Made by a program: the position numbers and the translations under genes
Notes under the pieces: model-generated
What the model was told of the DNA's origin: nothing
Databases searched by the model: none
Seen by the model: only the letters and a program-made list of their open reading frames with translations
Origin: Allobosea lathyri
GTDB taxonomy: Bacteria; Pseudomonadota; Alphaproteobacteria; Rhizobiales; Beijerinckiaceae
Assembly: GCF_900108245.1 (NCBI RefSeq)
Contig: NZ_FNUY01000002.1
Span: 372,001 to 436,000, forward strand
DNA length: 64,000 nt
Direction of reading: 5' to 3'
In this document: positions 35,488 to 44,332 of the stretch, piece by piece
Position numbering within the stretch: position 1 is the stretch's first letter
How the letters are laid out: each line of letters begins with the position of its first letter

Positions 35488-36480
35488 ATGAATGGTTTTG
35501 CCGTGATGCCGGACAGCAGGATATCGATCGGAATCATCGGGGCGGGAATCATGGGAGAGCGGCTTCTGCGCGCTATCCTCGAGCAAGCGCCCGACAGCCT
35601 GCGAGTCAGCGGCATCTGGGACCCGGCTCCGGCAGCCATGGACCGCATGGCTGCAACCTTCCCTGATATTCCGCGCCTGAACGACGCGGCCGCGATCATC
35701 GCGGCGAGCGACTGCGTCTACATCGCCTCCCCGCCCGCATCGCATCTCGACCACGCCCGCGCTGCCTTGGCGGCGGGCAAGACCTTCTTTGGCGAGAAGC
35801 CGCTAGCGGTCGACGTCGCTGATGCACGGGCCTTCGTCGCCGGCGCAGGCGACCAGGGCGCCGTCAATTTCCCCTTCGCATCCTCGCTTGCAGTCGCTTC
35901 CCTGAAGGACTGGATCGCGCAAGGCGAGATCGGCACCGTCTCGCGCGTCGCGATCGAAGTGGCCTTTGCGACATGGCCGCGTGGCTGGCAGGCCGACGCC
36001 GCGACCTGGCTGGACAAGCCGGCGCAGGGTGGCTTCACCCGCGAGGTCGTGTCGCATTTCCTGTTTCTCAGCTGCAGGCTTGTCGGCCCGCTGCATGGAC
36101 TTGAGGCCAGCGTCGAATTCCCCGAGACCGACAAGGCCGAGCGGCGGATCGAGGCCCGTCTTTTCGCCGGCGACGTGCCCGTGGAGCTCAAGGGCAGCGT
36201 CGGCACCACCGTGAAGGACGACCACAACATCTGGATGCTGGAAGGCGACAAGGGCGCAATTCGGCTCTGTGACTGGTCGATCGCCGAGCGCCGCCTGGCC
36301 GACGGCACCTGGCAGCCGGCAGCCGGCGCGATGCCCAACGAACAGGCTCGCCCGATTTCTCTCAAGCGGCAGCTCGAAGGCGTCGTGCGCCTCGCCCGGG
36401 GCGAGCCTCACCATCTGGCGACGCTCAGCGAGGCCCTGAACGTCCAGGAGATCGTCGAAGCCATTCTCGCGAGCCGCTGA
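35488..36480 (+). CDS. Gfo/Idh/MocA-family oxidoreductase
   Basis: The 330-residue NAD(P)-dependent dehydrogenase has the Rossmann motif GIIGAGIMGERLL near residue 15 and the family motif GEKPLAVDVADARAF (catalytic Lys of EKP) near residue 110. A C-terminal beta-sheet substrate domain follows. Members oxidise sugars, inositols or related polyols. A second ATG at 35506 is an alternative start, and neither has an obvious ribosome site. It stands alone between the peptide transporter and the sulfur operon, so its substrate is open. Confidence 0.87.
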   Translation: MNGFAVMPDSRISIGIIGAGIMGERLLRAILEQAPDSLRVSGIWDPAPAAMDRMAATFPDIPRLNDAAAIIAASDCVYIASPPASHLDHARAALAAGKTFFGEKPLAVDVADARAFVAGAGDQGAVNFPFASSLAVASLKDWIAQGEIGTVSRVAIEVAFATWPRGWQADAATWLDKPAQGGFTREVVSHFLFLSCRLVGPLHGLEASVEFPETDKAERRIEARLFAGDVPVELKGSVGTTVKDDHNIWMLEGDKGAIRLCDWSIAERRLADGTWQPAAGAMPNEQARPISLKRQLEGVVRLARGEPHHLATLSEALNVQEIVEAILASR

Positions 36481-36646
36481 CAACGTCGGGGCAGCTCCCG
36501 CGTCGCGCTTCCCGCAACAGCATGAGTTTTCCTTCCGGGAGCCCTCTGGCGGACCGTCAAAGACAAATCTCCTCTTTTCAGTCGGCAATAAGAAAAAACA
36601 CGCTACCTGATGTGAATTGAACCGATCGCCGCGCTGGCTTAATTGA

Positions 36647-36668
36647 AACGTTCGGAAGAACGAACGTT
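36647..36668. promoter_or_regulatory. Perfect dyad upstream of the sulfite reductase operon
   Basis: AACGTTCG-gaagaa-CGAACGTT is a perfect 8-base inverted repeat 12 bases before the GTG of the ferredoxin gene. An AT-richer stretch (36585-36630) precedes it and may hold the promoter. The position suits a repressor site acting on transcription or on the leader. The regulator is unknown. Confidence 0.65.
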
Positions 36669-36680
36669 GCGAGCGCTATC

Positions 36681-36995
36681 GTGGCCATCCTGAACGTCAT
36701 CGACCGGCAAGGTCGCGCCCATGAACTCGAAGCCGTCGAAGGCTGGCGGGTCATGGAAATCCTGCGCGATTACAAGGTCGGCATCGAAGGCGTCTGCGGC
36801 GGTTCCTGCGATTGCGGAACCTGCCATGTCGTCGTCTCCAAGGACTGGGCGGCGCGTCTGCCCGAGCCGCGCGATGAAGAAGTCGATGCGCTGGACGAAC
36901 TTCCGCTGATCGAACCGACATCGCGCCTGTCCTGCCAGATCATCTGGTCGGACGAGCTCGACGGGCTGACCCTCACTCTGGCGGAGGCTGCGTGA
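36681..36995 (+). CDS. 2Fe-2S plant/mammal-type ferredoxin
   Basis: The 104-residue protein has the cluster-binding pattern CGGSCDCGTCH plus a fourth cysteine in RLSCQII, the arrangement of adrenodoxin-type [2Fe-2S] ferredoxins. It starts with a GTG. It is the first gene of the sulfite reductase operon and overlaps the next gene by one base. A natural role is electron donor to the CysI hemoprotein encoded at 37354, since no CysJ flavoprotein is nearby; that assignment is inference. Confidence 0.88.
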   Translation: MAILNVIDRQGRAHELEAVEGWRVMEILRDYKVGIEGVCGGSCDCGTCHVVVSKDWAARLPEPRDEEVDALDELPLIEPTSRLSCQIIWSDELDGLTLTLAEAA

Positions 36996-37351
36996 TGGCT
37001 GTCGCTCCCAAACGCGTTCCGCTGCCCGCCATCCTGCTCGCCAACGACCTGCTCGACGGCGATGTCGTCTTCGCGTCGGAGCAATCACAGGGCGCGCTCG
37101 CCTGGACGCGCGATCCGGGCCTTGCCCTGGTGGCCAATGACGACACGGCGGCCGAGCAGCTGGAGGCTTTCGCCGTGACGGAATTCAAGGCGCAGCATGT
37201 GGTCGACGCCTATCTCGTCGATGTCTCCATCGAAAACGGTGTTGCCGTGCCGCGCCATTACCGTGAACGCATGAAGACGCTCGGACCGAGCAACCGCCCC
37301 GATCTCGGCAAACAGGCCGGCGACGGAATCCAGGCCGAGCGGAGAGGCTGA
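36995..37351 (+). CDS. DUF2849 domain-containing protein
   Basis: The 118-residue cytoplasmic protein matches the rhizobial DUF2849 group that accompanies sulfite reductase genes. Visible words are PAILLANDLLDGDVVF, ALAWTRDP and HVVDAYLVDVSIENG. ggagg lies eight bases before the ATG, and the start overlaps the ferredoxin stop. The biochemical role is unknown. Its constant link to cysI and cysG suggests a part in sulfite reduction or siroheme handling. Confidence 0.82.
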   Translation: MAVAPKRVPLPAILLANDLLDGDVVFASEQSQGALAWTRDPGLALVANDDTAAEQLEAFAVTEFKAQHVVDAYLVDVSIENGVAVPRHYRERMKTLGPSNRPDLGKQAGDGIQAERRG

Positions 37352-37353
37352 CG

Positions 37354-39024
37354 ATGTATCGCTATGATGAATTCGACGAGCGCTTCGTGCGCGAGCGCGT
37401 CGCTCAATTCTCGGACCAGGTCTCGCGACGTCTCGACGGTTCGTTGACCGAGGACGAGTTCAAGCCGCTCCGGCTGAAGAATGGCGTCTATCTGCAATTG
37501 CACGCCTATATGCTGCGCATCGCGGTGCCCTACGGCACCTTGAACGGCAGGCAGCTGCGCCAGCTCGCGCTGATCGGCGAGCGCTTCGACCGCGGCTACG
37601 GCCATTTCACCACGCGCCAGAACCTGCAGTTCAACTGGCCGAAGCTGCGCGATGTCCCGGAAATCCTCGGCCTGCTCGCCGATGTCGAGATGCACTGCAT
37701 CCAGACCTCGGGAAACTGCATCCGCAACGTCACGGCCGATCATTTCGCCGGCGTGGCGCAGGACGAGATCGAGGATCCGCGCCCGACCGCCGAATTGATC
37801 CGGCAATGGTCGTCGCTGCACCCGGAATTCAGCTACCTGCCGCGCAAGTTCAAGATCGCGGTGACGGGAGCCGAGGCCGACCGCGCCGTCACGAAGGCAC
37901 ATGACATCGGCCTGCGTCTGCGCCGTCATCCCCATACTCATGAGGTCTGCTACGAGGTCAGCGTCGGCGGCGGTCTCGGCCGCACGCCGATGATCGGCAA
38001 GGTCGTGCGCGACTACCTGCCCAAGGCCGATCTGCTCGCCTTCCTCGAAGCGATCATGCGGGTCTACAATCTCGAAGGCCGTCGCGACAACAAGTACAAG
38101 GCGCGGGTCAAGATCCTCGTTCACGAGACCGGCACGGAGGAGTTCATCCGCCGCGTCGAAGAGGAATTCGCGCAGCTCGACGGCCCCTCGATCAATGCCG
38201 ATCCAGAAGAGGTCGCGCGGATCGCCGCCTATTTCGCGCCGCCGACCTATGAGGCGCTGCCGGCCGTGAGCCGCACGCTGGACGCGATGAAGGCGGCCAA
38301 TCCTGCCTTTGCGCGCTGGGTCGAGGTCAACACGACACCGCATAAGGCACCCGGCTACACGGCTCTGACGATCTCCCTGAAGCCCGTCGGCGAGGCGCCC
38401 GGCGACGCGACGTCGGAGCAGATGCGGATCGTCGCCGATCTCGCCGAGCAGTTTTCGCATGACGAGCTTCGCGTCACCCATGCGCAGAACCTCGTGCTGC
38501 CGCATGTGCGCCAGCGCGATCTCTTCACGATCTGGCAGAGGCTCGGCGAGGCCAAGCTGGCGAGCGCCAATATCGGGCTGATCACCGACATCATCTCCTG
38601 CCCCGGCCTGGACTACTGCGCTCTGGCGACGGCGCGCTCGATCCCGATCGCGCAGGCGATCCAGCATCGCTTCGCCAGTGACACGCGCCAGCGCGACATC
38701 GGCGAGCTCAACATCAAGATCTCCGGCTGCATCAATGCCTGCGGCCACCACCATGTCGGCCATATCGGTATTCTCGGGCTCGAGAAGCGCGGCATCGAAT
38801 CCTACCAGATCACGCTTGGCGGCGACGCCTCGGAGAACGCCGCGATCGGCGAGATCCTGGGGCCGGGCCTTGCCGCCGAGGACGTGCCCGATGCCATCGA
38901 GCGGATCGTGAACGTCTATCTCGCCGAGCGGAATGAGGGCGAGAGCTTCCTCGCGAATGTCCGGCGGATCGGGCTTTCGCCTTTCAAGGCCGCCTTCCAG
39001 GAGGTCGTCCATGCCGCTGCTTGA
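37354..39024 (+). CDS. cysI: Assimilatory sulfite/nitrite reductase hemoprotein
   Basis: The 556-residue siroheme and [4Fe-4S] enzyme reduces sulfite to sulfide with six electrons. The cluster cysteines are in CPGLDYCALA and GCINACGHHH. The Arg-rich substrate region includes GHFTTRQNLQFNW near residue 85 and SGNCIRNVTAD. The sulfate transporter genes nearby argue for sulfite rather than nitrite as substrate. The gene starts two bases after DUF2849 and overlaps DUF934 by 14 bases. Confidence 0.93.
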   Translation: MYRYDEFDERFVRERVAQFSDQVSRRLDGSLTEDEFKPLRLKNGVYLQLHAYMLRIAVPYGTLNGRQLRQLALIGERFDRGYGHFTTRQNLQFNWPKLRDVPEILGLLADVEMHCIQTSGNCIRNVTADHFAGVAQDEIEDPRPTAELIRQWSSLHPEFSYLPRKFKIAVTGAEADRAVTKAHDIGLRLRRHPHTHEVCYEVSVGGGLGRTPMIGKVVRDYLPKADLLAFLEAIMRVYNLEGRRDNKYKARVKILVHETGTEEFIRRVEEEFAQLDGPSINADPEEVARIAAYFAPPTYEALPAVSRTLDAMKAANPAFARWVEVNTTPHKAPGYTALTISLKPVGEAPGDATSEQMRIVADLAEQFSHDELRVTHAQNLVLPHVRQRDLFTIWQRLGEAKLASANIGLITDIISCPGLDYCALATARSIPIAQAIQHRFASDTRQRDIGELNIKISGCINACGHHHVGHIGILGLEKRGIESYQITLGGDASENAAIGEILGPGLAAEDVPDAIERIVNVYLAERNEGESFLANVRRIGLSPFKAAFQEVVHAAA

Positions 39025-39589
39025 TCGGAACGGCGCCAAGGACGACATCTGGGCGCGCAGCGAGGGTGCGGCCATCGGCAATATTTCCGCGCCGATCGTT
39101 CCCTGGGACGCTCTCCCCGATGCGCTGAACCAAAGGGCGCCCGATCAGCCACTCGGCGTGCTGATTCCCAACAACATCTCCGTCGAGGCGTTGAAGGAGG
39201 TCCTCCCTCACCTCGCACTCGTCGCAATCTCGTTTCCGGCCTATTCGGATGGCCGTGGCTTCAGCCTCGCCCGGCAACTGCGCCGGCATGGCTTCACCGG
39301 AACGCTGCGCGCCAGCGGCCCGCTGATCGCCGACCAGTTCGCCTATGCGCTGTCCAGCGGCTTCGACGAAGTCGAACTGCCCGAGGCCAGCGCCGGGCGC
39401 CAGCCGGTCGCGCAATGGCTCCGGGCGCTCGAGCAGATCAGCCATACCTATCAGCGCGGCTATGGTGATGGCGGCAGCAATATTCTGGATCAGCGCCGCG
39501 CTGCCCGCGCTGCGGCGCAAGTTCATTCTCAAGCTCCTGCCCAAGTTCCTGCCCAAGTTCCTGCCCAACTCCAGGCCGAAGCGTCGTAA
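39011..39589 (+). CDS. DUF934 domain-containing protein
   Basis: The 192-residue protein has DUF934 words LGVLIPNNISVEAL, LVAISFPAYSDGRGFSLARQLRR and TLRASGPLIADQFAYALSSGFDEVEL. DUF934 members almost always sit beside cysI or cysH and are presumed oxidoreductase accessory proteins; their chemistry is not established. The start was placed at the ATG inside the cysI end. The C-terminus is an Ala/Gln/Pro tail encoded by a tandem repeat and is probably a lineage-specific extension. Confidence 0.87.
   Translation: MPLLDRNGAKDDIWARSEGAAIGNISAPIVPWDALPDALNQRAPDQPLGVLIPNNISVEALKEVLPHLALVAISFPAYSDGRGFSLARQLRRHGFTGTLRASGPLIADQFAYALSSGFDEVELPEASAGRQPVAQWLRALEQISHTYQRGYGDGGSNILDQRRAARAAAQVHSQAPAQVPAQVPAQLQAEAS
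39531..39572. repeat. 12-base tandem repeat inside the DUF934 gene
   Basis: The unit aagttcctgccc occurs about three and a half times in a row, the first copy differing by one base. It encodes repeated AQVP in the protein tail. The unit length keeps the frame, so copy number can change without truncating the protein. Confidence 0.9.
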
Positions 39590-39665
39590 CGCCATGGCGA
39601 ACGCCGCATCAACGCAGACGGATGGCACGAGGCGGGCAACCGCTGATGACCTCGCGGAGGACAGC

Positions 39666-39833
39666 ATGAACAGCGATGTCGAAAAACTGCTTCCGCCGGC
39701 CCGCCATGAGCGCTGGTTCGGTCTTTGCTTTCGCCTTATCATCCTGGCGCTTGCCGCCTTCTGGCTGTTTGCGCCGCCAGCCGGTGGTGCAGAGCCTCTG
39801 GCGACTGTGAAGGCTGCAGCGACGACACGATGA
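39666..39833 (+). CDS. Small single-span membrane protein in the sulfite reductase operon
   Basis: The 55-residue product has one hydrophobic segment (FRLIILALAAFWLFAPPAGG) after a charged N-terminus. The ATG follows ggagg at five bases, and the stop overlaps the cysG start (ATGA), so it is very likely translated. A longer reading from 39594 adds 24 polar residues. No family was recognised. Its place between DUF934 and cysG suggests a role tied to sulfite reduction, or simply translational coupling. Confidence 0.6.
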   Translation: MNSDVEKLLPPARHERWFGLCFRLIILALAAFWLFAPPAGGAEPLATVKAAATTR

Positions 39834-41290
39834 CCGAAAGACACCCCGAAACGACCAGCGCCCGCCGCATCGAGCGACTGGCGACATTGCCGCTCTTCCA
39901 CAATCTCGAAGGGCGCAGGGTCGTGCTCGCGGGCAACAGCGAGGCCGCGCTCTGGAAGGCCGAACTGCTGGCTGCGACCGGGGCCGATCTGCATATCTTC
40001 GCCCGCGACGACGCCCAAATGTTCTCCGGCCTTGCCGGCGATATTCCGGGCGGAAGCGTGAGTGTTCACGCGCGGGGCTGGCAGCCTGCCGATTTGTCCG
40101 ACTCCGCCATCGCCGTCGGCGATATCGAGGACGAGGATGAGATTCGCGCCTTCGTCGCCGCGGCGCGTCAGGCGGGCGTGCCCATCAACATCGTCGACAA
40201 GCCCGATCATTGCGACTTCGCCTTCGGCGCGCTGGTCAACCGTTCTCCCCTCATCGTCGCGATCTCGACCGATGGCGCGGCACCGGTCTTCGGACAGGCG
40301 ATCCGCACCAAGATCGAGGCCATGCTGCCCGCCGGGCTGAAGGCGTGGGCCCAGGCTGCAACGGATTGGCGGCCTGCGGTCCAGGCGCGCGACCTGCCCT
40401 TTTCCCTGCGCCGGGCTTTCTGGGAGCGCTTCGCCGGACGCGCCATGGCGGAGCCTGAACGTGCGCCTGACAGCGACGACAGGGCCGAGCTTTTCAAAGC
40501 ACTCGACCGGCTCGAAAGCGCCCATGACGGCACCGGCCGCGTGACTCTGGTCGGCGCCGGCCCCGGTGATCCGGAATTGCTGACGCTGAAGGCGATCCGC
40601 GCGCTGCAAAGCGCCGACATCATCCTCTATGACGACCTCGTCTCGCCCGGTGTGCTCGAATTCGCCCGCCGCGAGGCCAAGCGCATGCTGGTCGGCAAGA
40701 CCGGTTACGGCCCCTCGGTCAAGCAAAGCGACATCAATGCCCTGATCGTCTCGCTGGCGAGCCAGGGCAAACATGTCGTGCGTCTCAAGGGCGGCGATCC
40801 CGGCATCTTCGGCCGCGCCGGCGAGGAGATCGACGCCTGCGCAGCCGCCAATATTCCGGTTGCGATCGTGCCCGGAATATCAGCAGCACAAGGGGCTGCA
40901 GCGTCGCTTGGCTTGTCTTTGACCCATCGCGACCATGCACGCCGCCTGCAATTCGTCACCGGGCACGCCCGCAGCGGCGACCTGCCCGATGATCTCGACT
41001 GGCAGGCGATGGCCGATCCGCATGCGACGACCGTGATCTACATGGCACGCGCAACACTTGCAGGCTTCCGCGACCGCGCCGTGGCCGCGGGGCTCGACCC
41101 GCAGACGCCGGCCATCGCCGTGTTGGCGGCAACGCGGCCAGACGAGGCCAGGGTTGCCGCGACGATCGCGACGCTGCCGGAGCGGCTGGGCGAACTCCCC
41201 GCCTCGGGGCCAGTGCTCGTCATGGTCGGACATGCGCTGGGAAGCGCTCTTTCCGAGATCGCCTCGGTCCCTGACCAGCGGCGAGCCTGA
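39830..41290 (+). CDS. cysG: Siroheme synthase (uroporphyrinogen-III methyltransferase, dehydrogenase/ferrochelatase)
   Basis: The 486-residue enzyme makes siroheme for CysI. The N-terminal module is the precorrin-2 dehydrogenase/ferrochelatase, but its usual Gly-rich loop is changed to VVLAGNSEAALWK, a form common in alphaproteobacteria. The C-terminal methyltransferase has VGAGPGDPELLTLKAIR, YDDLVSPGVL, RLKGGDPGIFGR and GISAAQGAAASLG. It is the last gene of the operon and overlaps the small membrane protein gene. Confidence 0.93.
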   Translation: MTERHPETTSARRIERLATLPLFHNLEGRRVVLAGNSEAALWKAELLAATGADLHIFARDDAQMFSGLAGDIPGGSVSVHARGWQPADLSDSAIAVGDIEDEDEIRAFVAAARQAGVPINIVDKPDHCDFAFGALVNRSPLIVAISTDGAAPVFGQAIRTKIEAMLPAGLKAWAQAATDWRPAVQARDLPFSLRRAFWERFAGRAMAEPERAPDSDDRAELFKALDRLESAHDGTGRVTLVGAGPGDPELLTLKAIRALQSADIILYDDLVSPGVLEFARREAKRMLVGKTGYGPSVKQSDINALIVSLASQGKHVVRLKGGDPGIFGRAGEEIDACAAANIPVAIVPGISAAQGAAASLGLSLTHRDHARRLQFVTGHARSGDLPDDLDWQAMADPHATTVIYMARATLAGFRDRAVAAGLDPQTPAIAVLAATRPDEARVAATIATLPERLGELPASGPVLVMVGHALGSALSEIASVPDQRRA

Positions 41291-41448
41291 TTCCGGCCGA
41301 GTGTCGGCGACGCCTTTTGCGCGATCGGCGGGGAATTGCTATCACCGTCTCGTGGCCGGGGAACGCTTGATCAAGAGACGCGTTTTCTCCCGAGGCGCTG
41401 AAGTTTGGAACGGGCGTGCTACGGCATGCCGTTGAGACAAGGCCGAAA

Positions 41449-41478
41449 ATTCAGTACGTTTCGTTTGTTATTCAGAAC
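41449..41478. promoter_or_regulatory. Direct repeat upstream of the sulfate transporter operon
   Basis: ATTCAG-t-AC (41449) and ATTCAG-a-AC (41470) are spaced 21 bases apart, two helical turns, about 60-85 bases before the sbp start. The surrounding stretch is AT-rich for this genome and likely holds the promoter. It could bind a sulfur-responsive regulator. The rest of the 242-base gap shows no gene. Confidence 0.45.
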
Positions 41479-41532
41479 AGAGCTGGGGTTTCAGTGCTGA
41501 TTCCCCCGGTTTGATCGCAACGGAGCCCTGAG

Positions 41533-42570
41533 ATGACGCACCCGCTGTTTCGCCGCCTGCTTCGTGCCGGCCTCGTCCTCGGAGCCTTCTCGCTGTGCTT
41601 TGGCGTGGTCGCCGGCGCCCGCGCGCAGACCGAACTGTTGAACGTTTCTTATGATCCGACCCGCGAGCTCTATCGCGATATCAATGCCGCCTTCATCGCG
41701 GAATGGAACGCGAAGAACGCGAAGAAGATCACCACGATCCGGCAGTCGCATGGCGGCTCGGGCGCTCAGGCCCGCACCGTCATCGATGGGCTGAATGCGG
41801 ATGTGCTGACGCTGGCACTGGCCGGAGACATCGATGCGGTCGCGGAGCGTTCGAAGAAGCTGCCGCTCGACTGGCAGAAGCGCCTCCCGAACAACTCCTC
41901 GCCCTATACCTCGACCATCGTGTTCCTCGTGCGCAAGGGCAATCCGAAGGCGATCAAGGACTGGGGCGATCTGGTGAAGCCCGGCGTCCAGATCATCACG
42001 CCCAACCCGAAGACCTCGGGCGGAGCCCGCTGGAACTACCTCGCCGCCTGGGCCTATGCCGAAAAGGCCTTCAACAAGGACGACGCCAAGATCCGCGACT
42101 ATATCGGCAAGCTGCTCGCCAATGTCCCGGTGCTCGACACCGGCGCGCGCGGCGCGACGACCACCTTCACCCAGCGCGGCATCGGCGACGTGTTCCTGTC
42201 CTGGGAGAACGAGGCCTTCCTTGCGCTGAAGGAGTTCGGCGCCGACAAGTTCGACATCGTCGTTCCCAGCCTGTCGATCCTGGCCGAGCCGCCGGTTGCG
42301 GTCGTCGACGGCAATGTCGACGCCAAGGGCACCCGCGCCGAGGCGCAGGCTTATCTCGACTTCCTCTACACGCCGAAGGCGCAGGCCATCATCGCCAAGA
42401 ACTTCTATCGCCCGCGGCACCCTGAGAATGCCGACCCGAAGGACATCGCCAACTTCCCCAAGGTCGAGCTCGTCACGATCGATGGCGCGTTTGGCGGCTG
42501 GGCCAAGGCGCAGCCGACCCATTTCGGCGATGGCGGCACCTTCGACCAACTCTACAAGCCGGCGCGCTAA
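41533..42570 (+). CDS. sbp: Sulfate/thiosulfate-binding periplasmic protein
   Basis: The 345-residue protein has a signal peptide ending at GARAQ. The Sbp/CysP motifs are [63 protein letters not shown] and [16 protein letters not shown]. It captures sulfate for the permeases encoded next. Sbp and CysP cannot be told apart with confidence. Confidence 0.93.
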   Translation: MTHPLFRRLLRAGLVLGAFSLCFGVVAGARAQTELLNVSYDPTRELYRDINAAFIAEWNAKNAKKITTIRQSHGGSGAQARTVIDGLNADVLTLALAGDIDAVAERSKKLPLDWQKRLPNNSSPYTSTIVFLVRKGNPKAIKDWGDLVKPGVQIITPNPKTSGGARWNYLAAWAYAEKAFNKDDAKIRDYIGKLLANVPVLDTGARGATTTFTQRGIGDVFLSWENEAFLALKEFGADKFDIVVPSLSILAEPPVAVVDGNVDAKGTRAEAQAYLDFLYTPKAQAIIAKNFYRPRHPENADPKDIANFPKVELVTIDGAFGGWAKAQPTHFGDGGTFDQLYKPAR

Positions 42571-42574
42571 GGCC

Positions 42575-43423
42575 ATGGCAGCGACAGCGCCCTTCCGCTG
42601 GCGAGAACCGAGCGTGCTGCCCGGCTTCGGGCTGGCGCTCGGCCTGACCCTGACGGCGCTGTCGCTGGTCGTGCTGATCCCGCTCGCGGCGCTCTTCCTG
42701 AAGGCCGCCAGCGCCGGCCCGGCCGACATCTGGGCGATCATGACCTCGCCGCGCACATTGGCGGCGCTGCGGCTGTCCTTCCTCGGAGCGCTCTTTGCCG
42801 CATCGATCAACGCGATCTTCGGGCTGATCCTGGCCTGGGTGCTGGTGCGCTACGAATTCCCAGGCCGGCGCCTGATCGATGCGGCGGTCGACCTGCCCTT
42901 CGCCCTGCCCACGGCCGTCGCCGGCATCGCTTTGGCGGCAATCTACGCGCCCAATGGCTGGGTCGGCAGTCTCCTCGCGCCTTTCGACATCAGAATCGCC
43001 TACACGCCGCTTGGCGTCATGGTCGCGCTGATCTTCATCGGCCTTCCCTTCGTGGTGCGCACCGTCCAGCCCGTGCTGGAGGAACTGCAGGATGATGTCG
43101 AGGAGGCTGCCGCGCTGCTCGGCGCGAGCCGGTTGCGCACGATCTTCACGGTCATCCTGCCACCGGTACTGCCGGCGCTGCTGACGGGGTTCGTGCTCGC
43201 CTTCGCGCGCGCAGTCGGAGAGTACGGCTCGGTCATCTTCATTGCCGGCAATGTGCCGATGGTGTCCGAGATCGCGCCGCTGCTGATCGTGATCAAGCTG
43301 GAGCAGTTCGATTATGCGGGTGCCGCCGTCGTCGCGACGCTGATGCTGCTGATCTCGTTTGCGCTGATCCTGTCGGTCAACCTGATCCAGGCCCGCGCTC
43401 GGCGGAGGTTCGGCGATGTCTGA
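42575..43423 (+). CDS. cysT: Sulfate ABC transporter permease CysT
   Basis: The 282-residue inner-membrane protein has about six helices. The CysT motifs are LAWVLVRYEFPGRRLIDAAVDLPFALPTAVAG, the EAA loop EEAAALLGASRLRTIF, and AFARAVGEYGSVIFIAGN. It begins four bases after the sbp stop and overlaps cysW by eight bases. It forms the sulfate pore with CysW. Confidence 0.94.
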   Translation: MAATAPFRWREPSVLPGFGLALGLTLTALSLVVLIPLAALFLKAASAGPADIWAIMTSPRTLAALRLSFLGALFAASINAIFGLILAWVLVRYEFPGRRLIDAAVDLPFALPTAVAGIALAAIYAPNGWVGSLLAPFDIRIAYTPLGVMVALIFIGLPFVVRTVQPVLEELQDDVEEAAALLGASRLRTIFTVILPPVLPALLTGFVLAFARAVGEYGSVIFIAGNVPMVSEIAPLLIVIKLEQFDYAGAAVVATLMLLISFALILSVNLIQARARRRFGDV

Positions 43424-44309
43424 CGCCGCGCTCCCGCTCAAGACCAACGACCTGGCCACCCGCCGCGACGATCGTCGCGTTCGCGGCGAGAGCGTCGCCG
43501 TGCAGATCCTCCTGATCGGCCTGTCGCTGGCCTTCCTGCTGCTGTTCCTGCTGCTGCCGCTGATCACCGTCTTCGTCGAGGCCGGCGCGCGCGGCTGGGA
43601 GGCCTACAAGGCAGCGATCTTCGAGCCCGATGCCGTGGCGGCCATCCGCCTGACGCTGCTCGTGGCGGCTGTCGCAGTGCCGTTCAATATCGTGGTCGGC
43701 ATCGCCGCTGCCTGGGCCATCGCCAAATTCGAATTCCGGGGCAAGAACCTGCTGATCAGCCTGATCGACCTGCCCTTCTCGGTCTCGCCCGTGATTTCGG
43801 GCCTCGTCTTCGTGCTGCTCTTCGGTGCGCAGGGCTATTTCGGCGCCTGGCTGAAGGCGCATGACGTCCAGATCATCTTCGCCCTGCCCGGCCTGATCCT
43901 GGCGACGGTCTTCGTCACCTTCCCCTTCGTGGCCCGCGAGTTGATCCCGCATATGCAATCGCTCGGCTCGGCCGATGAGGAGGCCGCGCTGACTCTCGGC
44001 GCCTCGCCCTGGCGCACCTTCTTCTCGATCACGCTGCCCAATGTGAAATGGAGCCTGTTCTATGGCGTCCTGCTCTGCAACGCCCGCGCCATGGGCGAAT
44101 TCGGCGCGGTCGCTGTCGTCTCCGGCAAGATCCGCGGCTTGACCAACACCATGCCGCTGCATGTCGAGATCCTGTACAATGAATATATGGGCGCCGCCGC
44201 CTTTGCCGTCGCCTCGTTGCTGGCGGGCCTCGCACTGGTCACGCTTGCGCTGAAAACCCTGCTGGAATGGCGTTTCGGCGACGCCATCGCCGCGAGCCGC
44301 CGCCACTGA
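43416..44309 (+). CDS. cysW: Sulfate ABC transporter permease CysW
   Basis: The 297-residue inner-membrane protein carries CysW signatures: [31 protein letters not shown], the EAA loop [16 protein letters not shown], and [20 protein letters not shown]. Six transmembrane helices are visible. It overlaps cysT and precedes cysA by 23 bases. Confidence 0.94.
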   Translation: MSDAALPLKTNDLATRRDDRRVRGESVAVQILLIGLSLAFLLLFLLLPLITVFVEAGARGWEAYKAAIFEPDAVAAIRLTLLVAAVAVPFNIVVGIAAAWAIAKFEFRGKNLLISLIDLPFSVSPVISGLVFVLLFGAQGYFGAWLKAHDVQIIFALPGLILATVFVTFPFVARELIPHMQSLGSADEEAALTLGASPWRTFFSITLPNVKWSLFYGVLLCNARAMGEFGAVAVVSGKIRGLTNTMPLHVEILYNEYMGAAAFAVASLLAGLALVTLALKTLLEWRFGDAIAASRRH

Positions 44310-44332
44310 ACATCGATGAGGGGTTGCTGCCC

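Noticed and set aside
36481..36680. SAM or other riboswitch before the sulfur operon
   Set aside because: Only a single short dyad is visible; none of the conserved riboswitch core sequences was recognised.
37258..40774. Long minus-strand frames opposite cysI, DUF934 and cysG
   Set aside because: They are antisense to a coherent sulfur operon with coupled starts and have no recognisable domains.
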